Positions 44,081 to 53,855 of a stretch of DNA of 64,000 nucleotides are shown in pieces; positions within the stretch are counted from its first letter, which is position 1; every line of letters begins with the position of its first letter. The stretch is from Granulicella paludicola. GTDB lineage: Bacteria > Acidobacteriota > Terriglobia > Terriglobales > Acidobacteriaceae. The stretch covers positions 372,001 to 436,000 of the forward strand of contig NZ_JAGSYC010000026.1 in NCBI RefSeq assembly GCF_025685545.1, read 5' to 3'. Position numbers and translations under genes: made by a program. Below the pieces are notes generated by a model. It made no database searches and was not told the DNA's origin. It saw nothing but the letters and a program-made list of their open reading frames with translations.

Positions 44081-47000
44081 TTAGAAACTAAGCCTGCCGC
44101 CAAGTTGCAGGATTCGACCGAAGCCGATCTGCGAATTGAGCAGACCGAACGACTGGCCTGACGTTGCAATGGCGGGCGTCGCTGTCGTGGAGGCCTGCGA
44201 GGTGGTGAGGGTCGTTGTGGGGTAACCGAACTGAGGTGTGTTGTACAGGTTGAGCGCCTCGGCACGGAACTGGAAGTTGAAAGCACCGTAGATGTGGAAT
44301 GTCTTGTTGATCGATGCTGTGGTGGTGTTCGAACCCGGAGCGCGGCAAGGGAGCGAACGAGAGGTATTGCCGTAGGTGAACGCAGGTGCAGGAGTAAATG
44401 CAGCTGAGTTCACGTAAGCCTTACCTGCCGCCAGACGTGCCTGCGGGCTTCCGGAGACGCATGCGTTGTGCGGGTCGCCAACAAGGTTAGGACGTTGATA
44501 CGAACCACCGATGCCTGTCGTGCCGTAGTTGGTCGATTGATCTGTCTGGATCACCGAGAGGGGTACACCATTCTGGTCTACGACCTCATAGTTAATCGTC
44601 CATCCGCCTACAGCAGCATCGCGCAAATGACCGCCAAAACCGCTTGCCGTGCCCATGTACTTGCGGCCTTTTCCGAAGGGCAGATCGTAAACGACAGCAG
44701 CCGTCACACGGTTGGGAATGCTGTTGATCGAACGAGCATACTCGGCACCGATGTTGTAGTTATCCTGCGCGCCGTAGGTGGAGAAGACCTGCGAACCGGT
44801 TCCGTACAGATTGTCCCAGTTAGAAGACCAGGTGTACGTACCCAGAATCGTGAGGCCCTTAGCCATGCGCTTCTCCGCCTTGAAGGCCAGAGAGTTATAC
44901 CAGGAGTAGCCATCCGACACCGAGGCGGTGATAGAGGTGAACTGCGGGTATGGAAGCAGAAGCTGTCCCTGCGCGATCGTCTTGTTCGACGCTGAGGCGG
45001 TACCTGTTGCCGGGATGCCACCGATCGTTGTCGCCGAATAAGGATTCGTGACCTTCGTCGCAAGGCTCTGACCGTAATTCGCTCCGCCCGGTGCATACGT
45101 TGCAAGGACCGAGTCCGGAATCTGATTGATGTTCACAGAGTTGTAGAAGTTATTGCCGTGCGCTCCAACATACGCGATCTTGACAATAACGTCCTTGGGT
45201 AGCTGACGCTGAATGTCGAGCGAATACTGCTCCACGTAGGAGACTTGGCGCTTTGTATCCTGCACGGCAAGAGAGCCGCCAACCCCTGTCAGCGGTCCAA
45301 GCGTATTGCCTGTCGGCTGTAGGAGGACGCTTGCGCCGCCACTGCTGAACGGATTCGACAGATACGCGTTCGTACCTACGGCGGCCGGACCCGTAGCGTT
45401 GCCGGGCGCGTAGCTGGTGACCTGCGAATAGCCCGCTGTTTCAGGGGCGATTCCTACCGGAGCGTAGAACAGACCAAAGCCGGCATGGACAACGGTGTCC
45501 TTCATCGGCGAGTAGGAGACACCGATGCGAGGCGAAAACTTCGCATGGCTCGGCTGGCAGCAGTGGATGGGTGCACCATTGACGCCAGCAAACTCCAAGC
45601 CGCCTTTGAGATTTACCGTCGCGCCCGCTCCGTTGGTATAAGAAGCCGTCGAGTTCGGGTTGAAGCCAACGTTGTACTTGTTGTGGGCTTCGAACTGGCC
45701 AAGCTCGTACTCGTAACGAATACCAGCATTGATGGTCAGCTTATCGTTTACGCGGATATCGTCCTGAAGGAAAACCGAGTTGTAGGTTTCCTTGTTGTAG
45801 AAAGGACCTGCGTTGAGCTGCATAGTCGCGCTGCTGGGCAGGCCCATCTGTGCATCGGCAAAGCCTGCAGGACCGTTCGATGATAGCGATCCGCCGCCGG
45901 CCACCGAGTATTGTCCGTCAAAGTTGAAAATGCCTGCTGAGCCGGTTGTGGGAGACGTGCGGTAGTTGAAGGCGCGGAAGACATACCCCGCCTTGAAGGT
46001 ATTGCGTCCGAGTGTTTTGGTGATCACGGCTACGAAGTTATTCGAAGCCTGAACAGTGGGACCGCTGCTCGCGCTGCCAAGCAGCGTGCCAGTAAAGTTA
46101 GTCACGTTCGTGAAGGCAAACGCCGGGAAGGTCTGCGACTGTTGCTGGCTAGTAAAGCTGGTTGGAAAGCCAGAACCGTTGAAACCCGTCGCCGAGTTGA
46201 AGCCGGTGGAATATTGTGGAGCTGAGCTGTAGTAACGATTGAATCCGTAGCCCACTGTGAGCAGCGTGCTGGAGTTCAACGTGAAGCTGTTGTTCCAGAT
46301 CGTGGAATCGAAATAGCGGATTAGCTTGGTGCAATTGCAGTAATTGGTAACGAGGAAGAGGAGACCAGGTTCCTGGATCGCGTCGTGAAGGTACGAGGCT
46401 GAAGAGGTCCACCAGGGCGCGAAGGTATGCTCCAGCTTGCCCACGTACTCGTCCGAGCGAGTCTTGAAACTTTGTGTGGCGAGGACGTAGTTCGGTGCCT
46501 GAGCTCCGGAGGCTGTAGTTGTGCCGTAGACATTGGTGTTTGTCGGCTTCGGAATCACGCTGAGGACGAAATTGCCGATCGGGTTGATGTAGCTCGATGG
46601 GATGACGTTCAGGGGGTCGGCTGCGCCGCCTGCCACACCACAGTCGCCAAGCTTGCTAAGGCGGCAAGTATCCGTTCCGTTCGCTGCACGTTGCGTGGGA
46701 TCGTAGAGTGCCACGGCATCCGCCGAATAATCACCCGTGCGCTCGGCCGCAGTCGGCACGTAGAAAGAGTTCGTACCTGTGTTGGGCTGTCCTTGGCGGT
46801 AACCCTCTTCCGTCACCCAGAAGAAGGTGTTGTCCAGCCAGTGAGGCTTCTTGATCCAGTTCGGAGCGAGCGGACCGCCAACAGCACCGGAGTATAGGTA
46901 GGTTGTATCGCTCGGGGTTGCGAGATGATTCGGATTGAACCATACGTTCGCGGACCACGGAGTCTGACGCGTTTCGCCGTAGAGTTCGCCGTGATACTGC

Positions 47001-47758
47001 GAGGTGCCAACCTTCAGCGAGTTTGCAAACACACCACCACCGGTACGACCGACTTCAGCGTCGTACGTGTTGGTCTGGACCTTGGCCTCAGAGGTTGCAT
47101 CCGGGGAAACGATGTAGGTCTCACCGCCCGAGGAGGTCGAGACCGGAATGCCGTCAACCGCGTAGCTGTTCGTGCCGCTGGGTGCGCCAGCGAGGGAGAC
47201 CTGCGAGCTGCCTGTGGAATCCTCAGCGCGCACATAGCGCGGATCGCCGAGGGTCACAACGTTCGCATCGAGAGAGGCCAACAGGAAGGGGTTGCGTCCC
47301 AGGCTTGGGAGCTCCTGAATCTGTGTTTCGCTAAAGAGTTGTCCGCCCGAGGCGCTCGCAGTGTTCAAGGTCAGAGTATTGCTGGTGACTTCAACAGTCT
47401 CGGAGGTTTCGCCGATGGCAAGCGCTGCATCCACAGTGCTCGTATTACCGAGCGTCACAGTATTTCCGGTGGTCTCATATGTCTTGAAGCCAGCGACCGT
47501 CACCGTTACCGTGTACGTTCCTGGATCGACGCCACCGAAGAGATAGCTGCCGGAGGAGTTCGACATCACTGACCGCGAGACCTTCGTATCCTGGTTCGTC
47601 AGTGTGACCTTCGCACTTGCGATCAGACCGCCCTGCACATCCTTGACCTCTCCACGGAGGGAACCGTAGTTCGTCTGCGCCATCAAGTTGGAAACGCTAG
47701 CCAAAAATACGAATACGAGTGCGAGCCACGTGTACGGCTTTGCTGCGGACCTGTGCAT
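44081..47758 (-). CDS. Oar-like TonB-dependent outer-membrane receptor
   Basis: About 1225 residues. Sec signal (YTWLALVFVFLASVSNLMAQ), then a carboxypeptidase-regulatory-like domain (GSLRGEVKDVQGGLIASAKVTLT to TVTVAGFKTYETTGNTVTLG, residues about 28-115), a plug region, and a long barrel ending FGRILQLGGRLSF with terminal Phe. This architecture is the large Oar-like receptor class abundant in Acidobacteria. It would import or bind large ligands such as glycans, driven by TonB. No SusD partner is present. GGAGG eight bases before ATG 47758 fixes the start against the upstream TTG at 47773. The leader of over 500 bases suggests separate control. Confidence 0.92.
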   Translation of the reverse strand: MHRSAAKPYTWLALVFVFLASVSNLMAQTNYGSLRGEVKDVQGGLIASAKVTLTNQDTKVSRSVMSNSSGSYLFGGVDPGTYTVTVTVAGFKTYETTGNTVTLGNTSTVDAALAIGETSETVEVTSNTLTLNTASASGGQLFSETQIQELPSLGRNPFLLASLDANVVTLGDPRYVRAEDSTGSSQVSLAGAPSGTNSYAVDGIPVSTSSGGETYIVSPDATSEAKVQTNTYDAEVGRTGGGVFANSLKVGTSQYHGELYGETRQTPWSANVWFNPNHLATPSDTTYLYSGAVGGPLAPNWIKKPHWLDNTFFWVTEEGYRQGQPNTGTNSFYVPTAAERTGDYSADAVALYDPTQRAANGTDTCRLSKLGDCGVAGGAADPLNVIPSSYINPIGNFVLSVIPKPTNTNVYGTTTASGAQAPNYVLATQSFKTRSDEYVGKLEHTFAPWWTSSASYLHDAIQEPGLLFLVTNYCNCTKLIRYFDSTIWNNSFTLNSSTLLTVGYGFNRYYSSAPQYSTGFNSATGFNGSGFPTSFTSQQQSQTFPAFAFTNVTNFTGTLLGSASSGPTVQASNNFVAVITKTLGRNTFKAGYVFRAFNYRTSPTTGSAGIFNFDGQYSVAGGGSLSSNGPAGFADAQMGLPSSATMQLNAGPFYNKETYNSVFLQDDIRVNDKLTINAGIRYEYELGQFEAHNKYNVGFNPNSTASYTNGAGATVNLKGGLEFAGVNGAPIHCCQPSHAKFSPRIGVSYSPMKDTVVHAGFGLFYAPVGIAPETAGYSQVTSYAPGNATGPAAVGTNAYLSNPFSSGGASVLLQPTGNTLGPLTGVGGSLAVQDTKRQVSYVEQYSLDIQRQLPKDVIVKIAYVGAHGNNFYNSVNINQIPDSVLATYAPGGANYGQSLATKVTNPYSATTIGGIPATGTASASNKTIAQGQLLLPYPQFTSITASVSDGYSWYNSLAFKAEKRMAKGLTILGTYTWSSNWDNLYGTGSQVFSTYGAQDNYNIGAEYARSINSIPNRVTAAVVYDLPFGKGRKYMGTASGFGGHLRDAAVGGWTINYEVVDQNGVPLSVIQTDQSTNYGTTGIGGSYQRPNLVGDPHNACVSGSPQARLAAGKAYVNSAAFTPAPAFTYGNTSRSLPCRAPGSNTTTASINKTFHIYGAFNFQFRAEALNLYNTPQFGYPTTTLTTSQASTTATPAIATSGQSFGLLNSQIGFGRILQLGGRLSF

Positions 47759-48293
47759 GTTGCATGCCTCCAAGAAGTAGGTGAAGCAATGTGTGGATCT
47801 TTCACGAATCTGCTGCTGACAACGGACAGTGGCAGTTCGAGTAAGTAGCAGTCGGTGGTGGCCTGCGGCTGCAGGTTATGAAGAATGCCCTTACCGCAAG
47901 AGACAGAGCAGCAAGAGCGCGAGAAGACCCGCACCAGGTAGAAACTTATTTTTCGGAAAATTCTGAAGCTTCTGAGGAAGCTGCTGACTCAGCGTCGTCT
48001 TCGAGGACTGCGCTTGAATCGGATATACCCACTACGGTAGTGCCGATATTGTTTTTGAAAACGTCGGGCCGATGAGGAATCGCTGACCGTGAAGATTCAC
48101 TGACAGAGCTGAGCGAAACTTAGGGATTCCCTTGACATTGCCAGCTTGTGAATGAGAAGTCAATAGAGTTGTTGCATCGGATATCGATCTTTCACTAGCA
48201 ATAAGGACTCTTGCGTCTCCAGCGAATCCGCCTAAGTGTAATAACCTCATGGCGCTTACAGCTGCATTTCTCCTCGCGACAGGCAGCGAATGA
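47759..48293. other. 535-base gene-free leader region
   Basis: It lies between the TonB-receptor start and the end of the DAO-type oxidase gene, both on the reverse strand, so it should contain the receptor promoter and leader. A near-palindrome ACTACGGTAGT at 48031-48041 could be an operator. No gene or known RNA is seen. Confidence 0.4.
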
Positions 48294-49571
48294 TTAGGCA
48301 GGTTTCTTCTTTTGCATCGCCGCCATGCGGTCGTATAACTCCGCCATTACGCCAATGCCCTCTTCTGCAAAGGCACGATCCGGCGTCTCGTTGGTGTCAT
48401 TCCAGCCCTCGTCCTCGCCGCCCTTTGAGTACTGCATCACGATGCCATCACGGCGCGCCAGCATATTGAGTCCCTTGTAGCCGATGCCGTACTCCGCTCC
48501 CTCCTGCGGAATGAGCCATGCAATCTGCCCGCGCACCGGCACGATCGATTCGTCGCTCCACAGCGAGCGTCCGCCGTAGCCGGGGCAATTCACGATCACC
48601 TTCTGCGGCAGCGTAGTCAACTCCTGCGGCGAATGGAACTCCCGCGTCTCAATCTTGCCGCCGTTGATCAGAAAATCGTTCATCAGCTGGCGCGAGTAGT
48701 CCGCCACGTTGAAAGTCATGGAGCTGGAGCGTGCGACATACTTTGTCGGGAAGGGCGTCGAGCCTGCAGGCATCATGATGGGTCGCGGCGTCAGGTCTGC
48801 AATGCGACTGTTGAGATGGATAAAGTCATGCACCGGCGCGGGACGGTCGTCGCGCACGTTTGGATCAGGCGCGCCCGCACGGTTGCGTGGCTCCTCATCG
48901 CTGAGCTGCCAGCGGTCGGTCCACTCTACGGGGCTGCCGGGTGTGCCAAGGTAACTCTGGTAGTAGAAGAACGAGGCACGAGCCATCGCCTCCCAGTCCG
49001 CGCCGAAGCTCGAAGGCACAGCCGACGCAAGGGCTATACGCGAGTCCGGTGTCCAACTCCCTGTGGCCCGTGAACTTCGCGTATACGGAGCGCGTTCCTT
49101 CGCGTAAATCGTCACCTTTGCACCTGCGCGCTGTAGCATCGTCGCCGCTGTCAGACCCAGCGCCCCTGCGCCGAGGACTGCGATGTCCTGTGAGCCATCG
49201 GCAGCAACCATCGCGCTCTTGGTCGCAATCGCAGCTGCTCCCCATGAGAGAGACCAGCCACTGCCGCCATGCCCATAGTTGTGTACGACAGACTTATCGC
49301 CAACCTTCTCGATATCCATGCGCGGCCCCGCAGCGCGGAACGGCCGCAGGCAGACCGTAATGCGGAAGATACGATCGGCGTGGGCGCGAATAGGCACCAG
49401 AGGCTGATACTGGTCGTACAGCGGAAGGTTCGGTGCATAGTACTGTGGCGTCCGCACCTGCTTCTCGCAGCCGCTCAGGCCAAGCGCGCTGACCCCGGCA
49501 AGGGCGCCAGAGCCTTGCAGAAACGAGCGCCGGTTCATCGAATGCGAAAGAGATGCAGAGAAGCGAACCAT
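48294..49571 (-). CDS. Tat-exported FAD-dependent oxidoreductase (DAO family)
   Basis: About 425 residues. The N-terminus carries a Tat-type signal, SMNRRSFLQGSGALAGVSALGLSGC in two parts, the last part looking like a lipobox, so it is probably a periplasmic lipoprotein. The FAD motif AVLGAGALGLTAATMLQRAG is near residue 120, later than usual. KVIVNCPGYGGRSLWSDESIVPVRGQIAW and GIGYKGLNMLARRDGIVMQYSKGG match D-amino-acid-oxidase-type folds. The substrate is likely an amine or amino acid. GAGG eight bases before ATG 49571 supports the start; the longer frame to 49838 overlaps the divergent dipeptidase. Confidence 0.82.
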   Translation of the reverse strand: MVRFSASLSHSMNRRSFLQGSGALAGVSALGLSGCEKQVRTPQYYAPNLPLYDQYQPLVPIRAHADRIFRITVCLRPFRAAGPRMDIEKVGDKSVVHNYGHGGSGWSLSWGAAAIATKSAMVAADGSQDIAVLGAGALGLTAATMLQRAGAKVTIYAKERAPYTRSSRATGSWTPDSRIALASAVPSSFGADWEAMARASFFYYQSYLGTPGSPVEWTDRWQLSDEEPRNRAGAPDPNVRDDRPAPVHDFIHLNSRIADLTPRPIMMPAGSTPFPTKYVARSSSMTFNVADYSRQLMNDFLINGGKIETREFHSPQELTTLPQKVIVNCPGYGGRSLWSDESIVPVRGQIAWLIPQEGAEYGIGYKGLNMLARRDGIVMQYSKGGEDEGWNDTNETPDRAFAEEGIGVMAELYDRMAAMQKKKPA

Positions 49572-49688
49572 CGAAAGACCTCGCGGAATGCAGAAATTTG
49601 GTTTCGGTCTTCGAACTATAACAGGCGGCGTTGCAGCCCTTTGATTTAGAGTAAGCACACACCCTACAGATGAGGAAGTGCTAACGCC

Positions 49689-50960
49689 GTGCGCAAATTC
49701 AGCTCTTTTGTTCTTTCGCCTCTCGCACTTATGCCGATCGCCTTTGCTCTGGTGGCCCAGAACCCCGCGTCCCCGCGACATGTAACGCAGGCAGAGGTAG
49801 ATAAGATTACTCGCGAAGCGATCCTGATCGACACCCACGACGACGTCACCTCACGCACCGTAGACGGCTACAACATCGCGACGCCTAACAAGCGTGGCCA
49901 GACCGATCTCGCTCGCATGAAGGGCTTTCTGGGGGCGGAGTTTTTCGCAGTGTATGTGGATGCTTCTTATGTCGAAGGCAATCACTCCGCCAACCGCGCC
50001 CTGCAAATGATCGACACCGTTCGCACGGATATTGTCGCTGCACACCCAAACGACTTCGTCTTTGCGACTACGGCAGATGACATCGTCCGTGCCCATGCAC
50101 AGCACAAGATCGCCGCGCTCGAAGGCATCGAAGGCGGCCACGCGATTGAAGATTCGCTGCGCCTGCTGCGCGATTACTACGCACTCGGTGTGCGGTACAT
50201 GACGCTCACGCACTTCAACACGAACAATTGGGCTGACTCGCAGGGGGATGCCGAGAATCCGAAGGTGAAACACCATAACGGCCTTACCCCCTTCGGCAAA
50301 GATGTGGTGCGTGAGATGAATCGTCTCGGCATGATGGTCGATATCTCGCACACAGCTGACGCCACGTTTTACGATGCAATCGCGACCTCAACCGCTCCGG
50401 TCATCGCTTCGCACTCGTCCTGCCGCGCTGTCTCGTCCAACACGCGCAACATGACGGACGCGATGATCATGGCGCTCGCCAAGAATGGCGGCACCATGCA
50501 GATCAACTTCGACTGCGGCTATCTGTCGCAACGCTACGACGACGACTCCAAGCCCTTGCAGAAGGAGATGCGCGCCAAGTACCAGGAAGCGATGAAGATT
50601 GCCGATCCTGCGGCGCGCGAGGCAGCCACGGAAGCCCTGATGGCAGAGAGTGCGTCCAAGCTGCCCCCCGCTACGCTCGCCGATGTCGTTGCCAACATCA
50701 ATCACGCCGTCAAAATCGGTGGCATTGACCACGTCGGCATTGGTACAGACTTTGATGGCGTGGGCTGCGTTCCTGCGGAGCTAAGCAGCTACGATAAATT
50801 TCCTGCACTCACACGGGCTCTGCTGGAAAAGGGCTATTCTGCCGAGGACATCAAGAAGATTTACGGTGGAAATCTTCTGCGCGTGATGAGCGCCGTTGAG
50901 CAGCGTGCTCATGATTTGAAGAACGAGCCAGCGATCGAAAGCTCCGTCGATAAGAAGTAG
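49689..50960 (+). CDS. membrane dipeptidase (peptidase M19), exported
   Basis: A 423-residue zinc enzyme with a Sec signal (SFVLSPLALMPIAFALVAQ). Metal ligands: the H-x-D of LIDTHDDVTSRT near residue 55, Glu in ALEGIEGGHAIEDSL near 140, and His residues in MMVDISHTAD and VIASHSSCRAV near 220-245. Asp is in GIGTDFDGVGCVP near 355. Family members cleave dipeptides, including D-amino-acid-containing ones, in the periplasm. It is divergent from a DAO-type oxidase, which could use a released amino acid (inference). The start is GTG 49689 with GAGGAAG upstream. Confidence 0.9.
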   Translation: MRKFSSFVLSPLALMPIAFALVAQNPASPRHVTQAEVDKITREAILIDTHDDVTSRTVDGYNIATPNKRGQTDLARMKGFLGAEFFAVYVDASYVEGNHSANRALQMIDTVRTDIVAAHPNDFVFATTADDIVRAHAQHKIAALEGIEGGHAIEDSLRLLRDYYALGVRYMTLTHFNTNNWADSQGDAENPKVKHHNGLTPFGKDVVREMNRLGMMVDISHTADATFYDAIATSTAPVIASHSSCRAVSSNTRNMTDAMIMALAKNGGTMQINFDCGYLSQRYDDDSKPLQKEMRAKYQEAMKIADPAAREAATEALMAESASKLPPATLADVVANINHAVKIGGIDHVGIGTDFDGVGCVPAELSSYDKFPALTRALLEKGYSAEDIKKIYGGNLLRVMSAVEQRAHDLKNEPAIESSVDKK

Positions 50961-50965
50961 GCGCG

Positions 50966-51403
50966 ATGAATCATCTACCAACGACCGAAGAGGAGATGAC
51001 CAGCTTCCTGGCCGCCTTCGAAACAGGTGCGCTGCCGAAGGAGCGCTGGACGCACGGCGCTCATCTGCTCGGTGGTGCCTGGTATGTGCATCTACTTGGC
51101 GAAGAAGCGGCTCTGAAACACATGCGAGGGTGTGTGCAGCGCTACAACGTTGCAGTGGGCGGCCAGAATACGCCGACCTCCGGGTATAACGAGACGGTCA
51201 CAGCTTTCTGGATCAAGCTGCTCAACGAGTTTCTCAAGAGCAGACAACCGATGGCTCGCTCCGAGTTCGTAAACCTTGCCGTAACGCACTTTGAACCGCA
51301 GCGTGACATCTACGCCCGCTACTACGACTTCGACGTGATCGCTTCTATCGAAGCGCGCGTCCGATGGATTCCGCCCAATCTGGCTGCGCTCAATGGTGAA
51401 TGA
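50966..51403 (+). CDS. conserved hypothetical protein
   Basis: A 145-residue soluble, helix-rich protein. It has an N-terminal FLAAFETGALPKERWTHGAHL, with His residues spaced as in WTHxxHL, then YNVAVGGQNTPTSGYNETVTAFWIKLL. The pattern suggests a small conserved family, perhaps metal binding, but I cannot name it. No signal peptide. It follows the dipeptidase by five bases and so is probably in the same transcript. Its last eight bases lie in a 20-bp terminator stem. Confidence 0.6.
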   Translation: MNHLPTTEEEMTSFLAAFETGALPKERWTHGAHLLGGAWYVHLLGEEAALKHMRGCVQRYNVAVGGQNTPTSGYNETVTAFWIKLLNEFLKSRQPMARSEFVNLAVTHFEPQRDIYARYYDFDVIASIEARVRWIPPNLAALNGE

Positions 51404-51444
51404 AGAAGCGGCGAGACTTTTGGCCTCGCCGCTTCTTCATTCAC
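51396..51444. terminator. 20-bp stem terminator overlapping coding end
   Basis: GTGAATGAAGAAGCGGCGAG (51396-51415) is perfectly complementary to 51425-51444 with a 9-base loop. It contains the stop codon of the forward gene and ends three bases before the stop of the reverse RidA gene. Confidence 0.8.
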
Positions 51445-51447
51445 AAC

Positions 51448-51939
51448 TTACTTGCTCTTTACGGCTACGACCTGAATCTCAACGAGTCCCCAGCTGGTTG
51501 CGAGAGCGGCCACCTGCATTGCGGCACGCACTGGCTTGTTTGGCTGCTCGGGCGTTCCGAAGTAGGTGCTGTAGCCCGCGTTCATTCCAGCAAAATCCAT
51601 CTTCCCTGTTGCAGGATCGGGGGCGAGGAAGACATCCATCTGCACGATGTCACCCATCGTCAGGCCCTGTGCCTTCAGGATCTTCTCGATCATCGACAGC
51701 GCGCTAAGTGTCTGCGTCTTCGTGTCACCATAAACCGCGGGCGTGCCCTTGGCTGCATCAGCAGGTGTGACAGGCTGAGCCATCTGCCCGGCAACGTAGA
51801 GCGTATCGCCAGCCCACACCGCGTTGGCAAATTTCTGCGTCGGCGTGCCGTACATGCGCGTCACTTTGGTCTGTGCCTGCGCTCCGCAACATGAAACAGC
51901 CAGCAAGGCCGCTCCCATCCACATGTTCTTCAGCTTCAT
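51448..51939 (-). CDS. exported RidA/YjgF-family protein
   Basis: A 163-residue Rid-family protein with a Sec signal (NMWMGAALLAVSCCGAQAQT), unusual because classical RidA is cytosolic. The core is VWAGDTLYVAGQMAQPV, TLSALSMIEKILKAQGLTMGDIVQMDVFLA in two parts, and the C-terminal PVRAAMQVAALATSWGLVEIQVVA. The Arg that binds the imine carboxylate is in PVRAAMQV. RidA hydrolyses reactive imine/enamine intermediates. It lies 27 bases after a Tat-exported amine oxidase whose product is an imine, so a working pair is likely. Confidence 0.86.
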   Translation of the reverse strand: MKLKNMWMGAALLAVSCCGAQAQTKVTRMYGTPTQKFANAVWAGDTLYVAGQMAQPVTPADAAKGTPAVYGDTKTQTLSALSMIEKILKAQGLTMGDIVQMDVFLAPDPATGKMDFAGMNAGYSTYFGTPEQPNKPVRAAMQVAALATSWGLVEIQVVAVKSK

Positions 51940-51966
51940 TCCACTCTCCTTCGGTTCGGTTATTGG

Positions 51967-53511
51967 CTACGCGCTCTTTACCTTGTCGTTGATCATCTGC
52001 AGGGCTCGGATGCCGCTCAGGAAAGCACCCTCCTGCCAGCCTACGACATGGCTCATCGCATCACCTGCAAAGTAGATGGGGCCATCGGGCTGGTTCATCA
52101 CATCGTACTCAGCAGCGGGCTGAGCGCCGATCCACGATCCCTCGTACCACTTCATCCGCTTCCAACCCACGAAAATTGGCTTCTCGAGCTTGTCTCCATG
52201 ACCTGGATGCAACCGCTCCACGCTGCCGCGCGAACGAGCAAACATCTGTGGCAACGTCATCGTCTGAAAGCGGTCGATGCTCTCATCCTGATAGCCGGCA
52301 ACGAGAATGCCGCGATCACTGAAGATATCAGCCGACGGATACCAGAGCGGGCTCGGCCCCTGCGAAAGGAACGACAGCCCGCCGTAGATGTTAAAGTCCT
52401 TCTCCCAGAACCGCGGCCCTTCCCACGCGATCTTGTACGATCCGCGATAGCTCGCCTTTGTCACAGCGTCCTGGTGCGCCGGATCCAGGTCTACCTTGAT
52501 CTTCCGCAAGATCGTCAGCGGCATCGCACTCACGCAGTAATCGGCAGTAATGTGGGTTTCCTTGCCTTCCTTTAGATAGGTAACGGTCACACCTTTACCT
52601 GTCTTCGCGATTGCTGTCACGGGCGAGTTCAGATGCAGCACTGGGCCTAGAGCTTTTGCGAAGGCATACGGAATCGCGTCCATGCCGCCCTTCGGCTGGA
52701 ACATCGTCGCCTGCCAGTCCCATGCCTCTTCGTACATCTCATAACCGAGGAAGTTTGCCTTGAGGATCGTATCGAGCGGAATCGTATCTTCGTTTACGAT
52801 CATGTCCTGCGGTCCCGCGCCGGGATACTGCTTCAGGTCCGCGCGGTCTGAGCCCTTGTATTTTCCTGCCTTATCCAGCGGCCCGTAGTAACTGAGGAAA
52901 TCCATCAACCGCTTCTTATCGTCGGTGCTGAACTCCTGGTCGAAACCGCCCCCGGCGACCGCCTTGCTCAGCAATTCACTCACATGTCCGCGCGAGTCGT
53001 TGATCACCTTGCGCTGCGCGTAGGGTTTGCCGCCGTTGATATGGTCGTTCTGCAGAAACGTTGACCGCGAGGTGTTGACCTCGATCTCCATCGGGATGTT
53101 GAACTGCCGCACATATCCCAGAGTGGTGCCGTGGATCGAAGGCAGACGTCCGGCCCCCATGTTTTGATAGAGCCCCTTCGTCCACTCAATGGTCTGCTTA
53201 GTGCCGTCCTCGAACTCGACCACGTCGCCGTTGCGACCGCTCCAGACGCGGCCACCGGGGCGATTGCCGGCTTCCAGCAGCGTCACCTCGTAGCCAAGCT
53301 TCTTCGCCTCGTAGGCGGTACACAGGCCAGCGACACCAGCGCCGACGACCACCAGCTTTGTTCCCTTACCCGAGCCCTGCTCCGCGCGCACATACGCGGG
53401 GTTCTCAGCCTTCATCGGCAGCAGACCAAGCGCCTGCATGGTAGCGAACGTAGCGCCATATCCGCTCATCTGGCCTACTCGTGTAAGAAAATCTCTTCTG
53501 GTCACGCTCAT
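51967..53511 (-). CDS. Tat-exported flavin monoamine/L-amino-acid oxidase
   Basis: About 514 residues. The twin-arginine signal SVTRRDFLTRVGQMSGYG is followed by a hydrophobic stretch. The FAD motif LVVVGAGVAGLCTAYEAKKLG is near residue 52, followed by LLEAGNRPGGRVWS. The C-terminal GPIYFAGDAMSHVVGWQEGAFLSGIRAL is the usual flavin-contact block. Family members oxidise amines or L-amino acids to imines with hydrogen peroxide as by-product. AAAGG eight bases before ATG 53511 supports this start; ATG 53529 is in frame. The RidA gene follows in the same direction. Confidence 0.9.
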   Translation of the reverse strand: MSVTRRDFLTRVGQMSGYGATFATMQALGLLPMKAENPAYVRAEQGSGKGTKLVVVGAGVAGLCTAYEAKKLGYEVTLLEAGNRPGGRVWSGRNGDVVEFEDGTKQTIEWTKGLYQNMGAGRLPSIHGTTLGYVRQFNIPMEIEVNTSRSTFLQNDHINGGKPYAQRKVINDSRGHVSELLSKAVAGGGFDQEFSTDDKKRLMDFLSYYGPLDKAGKYKGSDRADLKQYPGAGPQDMIVNEDTIPLDTILKANFLGYEMYEEAWDWQATMFQPKGGMDAIPYAFAKALGPVLHLNSPVTAIAKTGKGVTVTYLKEGKETHITADYCVSAMPLTILRKIKVDLDPAHQDAVTKASYRGSYKIAWEGPRFWEKDFNIYGGLSFLSQGPSPLWYPSADIFSDRGILVAGYQDESIDRFQTMTLPQMFARSRGSVERLHPGHGDKLEKPIFVGWKRMKWYEGSWIGAQPAAEYDVMNQPDGPIYFAGDAMSHVVGWQEGAFLSGIRALQMINDKVKSA

Positions 53512-53855
53512 CGAAACACCTTTCGTCATGGCTGCGAGGTCCCCGAAGCTAATACGGGGAAGCTTACAAATGCTGGTCTGGATAGGGAATACGAGACAGC
53601 GTCAGCCTTCCGGCATCCTGGCCTGAAAGGGTCTGACAACCTGCGCAGGGGTATCCTGCAGGATTGACTTGATAGCTTCCGTTATACACCGCGCCCCGCC
53701 GCCCCTGTATGTGTTTGCCATCACAATCGCGCTGCCAGAAAGAACTGCTGCCACAGGTATTGGAACCGCGCCCATACCCCAAGCATCCAAATGACTGTTG
53801 CTGCTACGCTTATATTTGCTGCGATTTGCTGCCCGCAGCGAAGACGGAACCTTTC

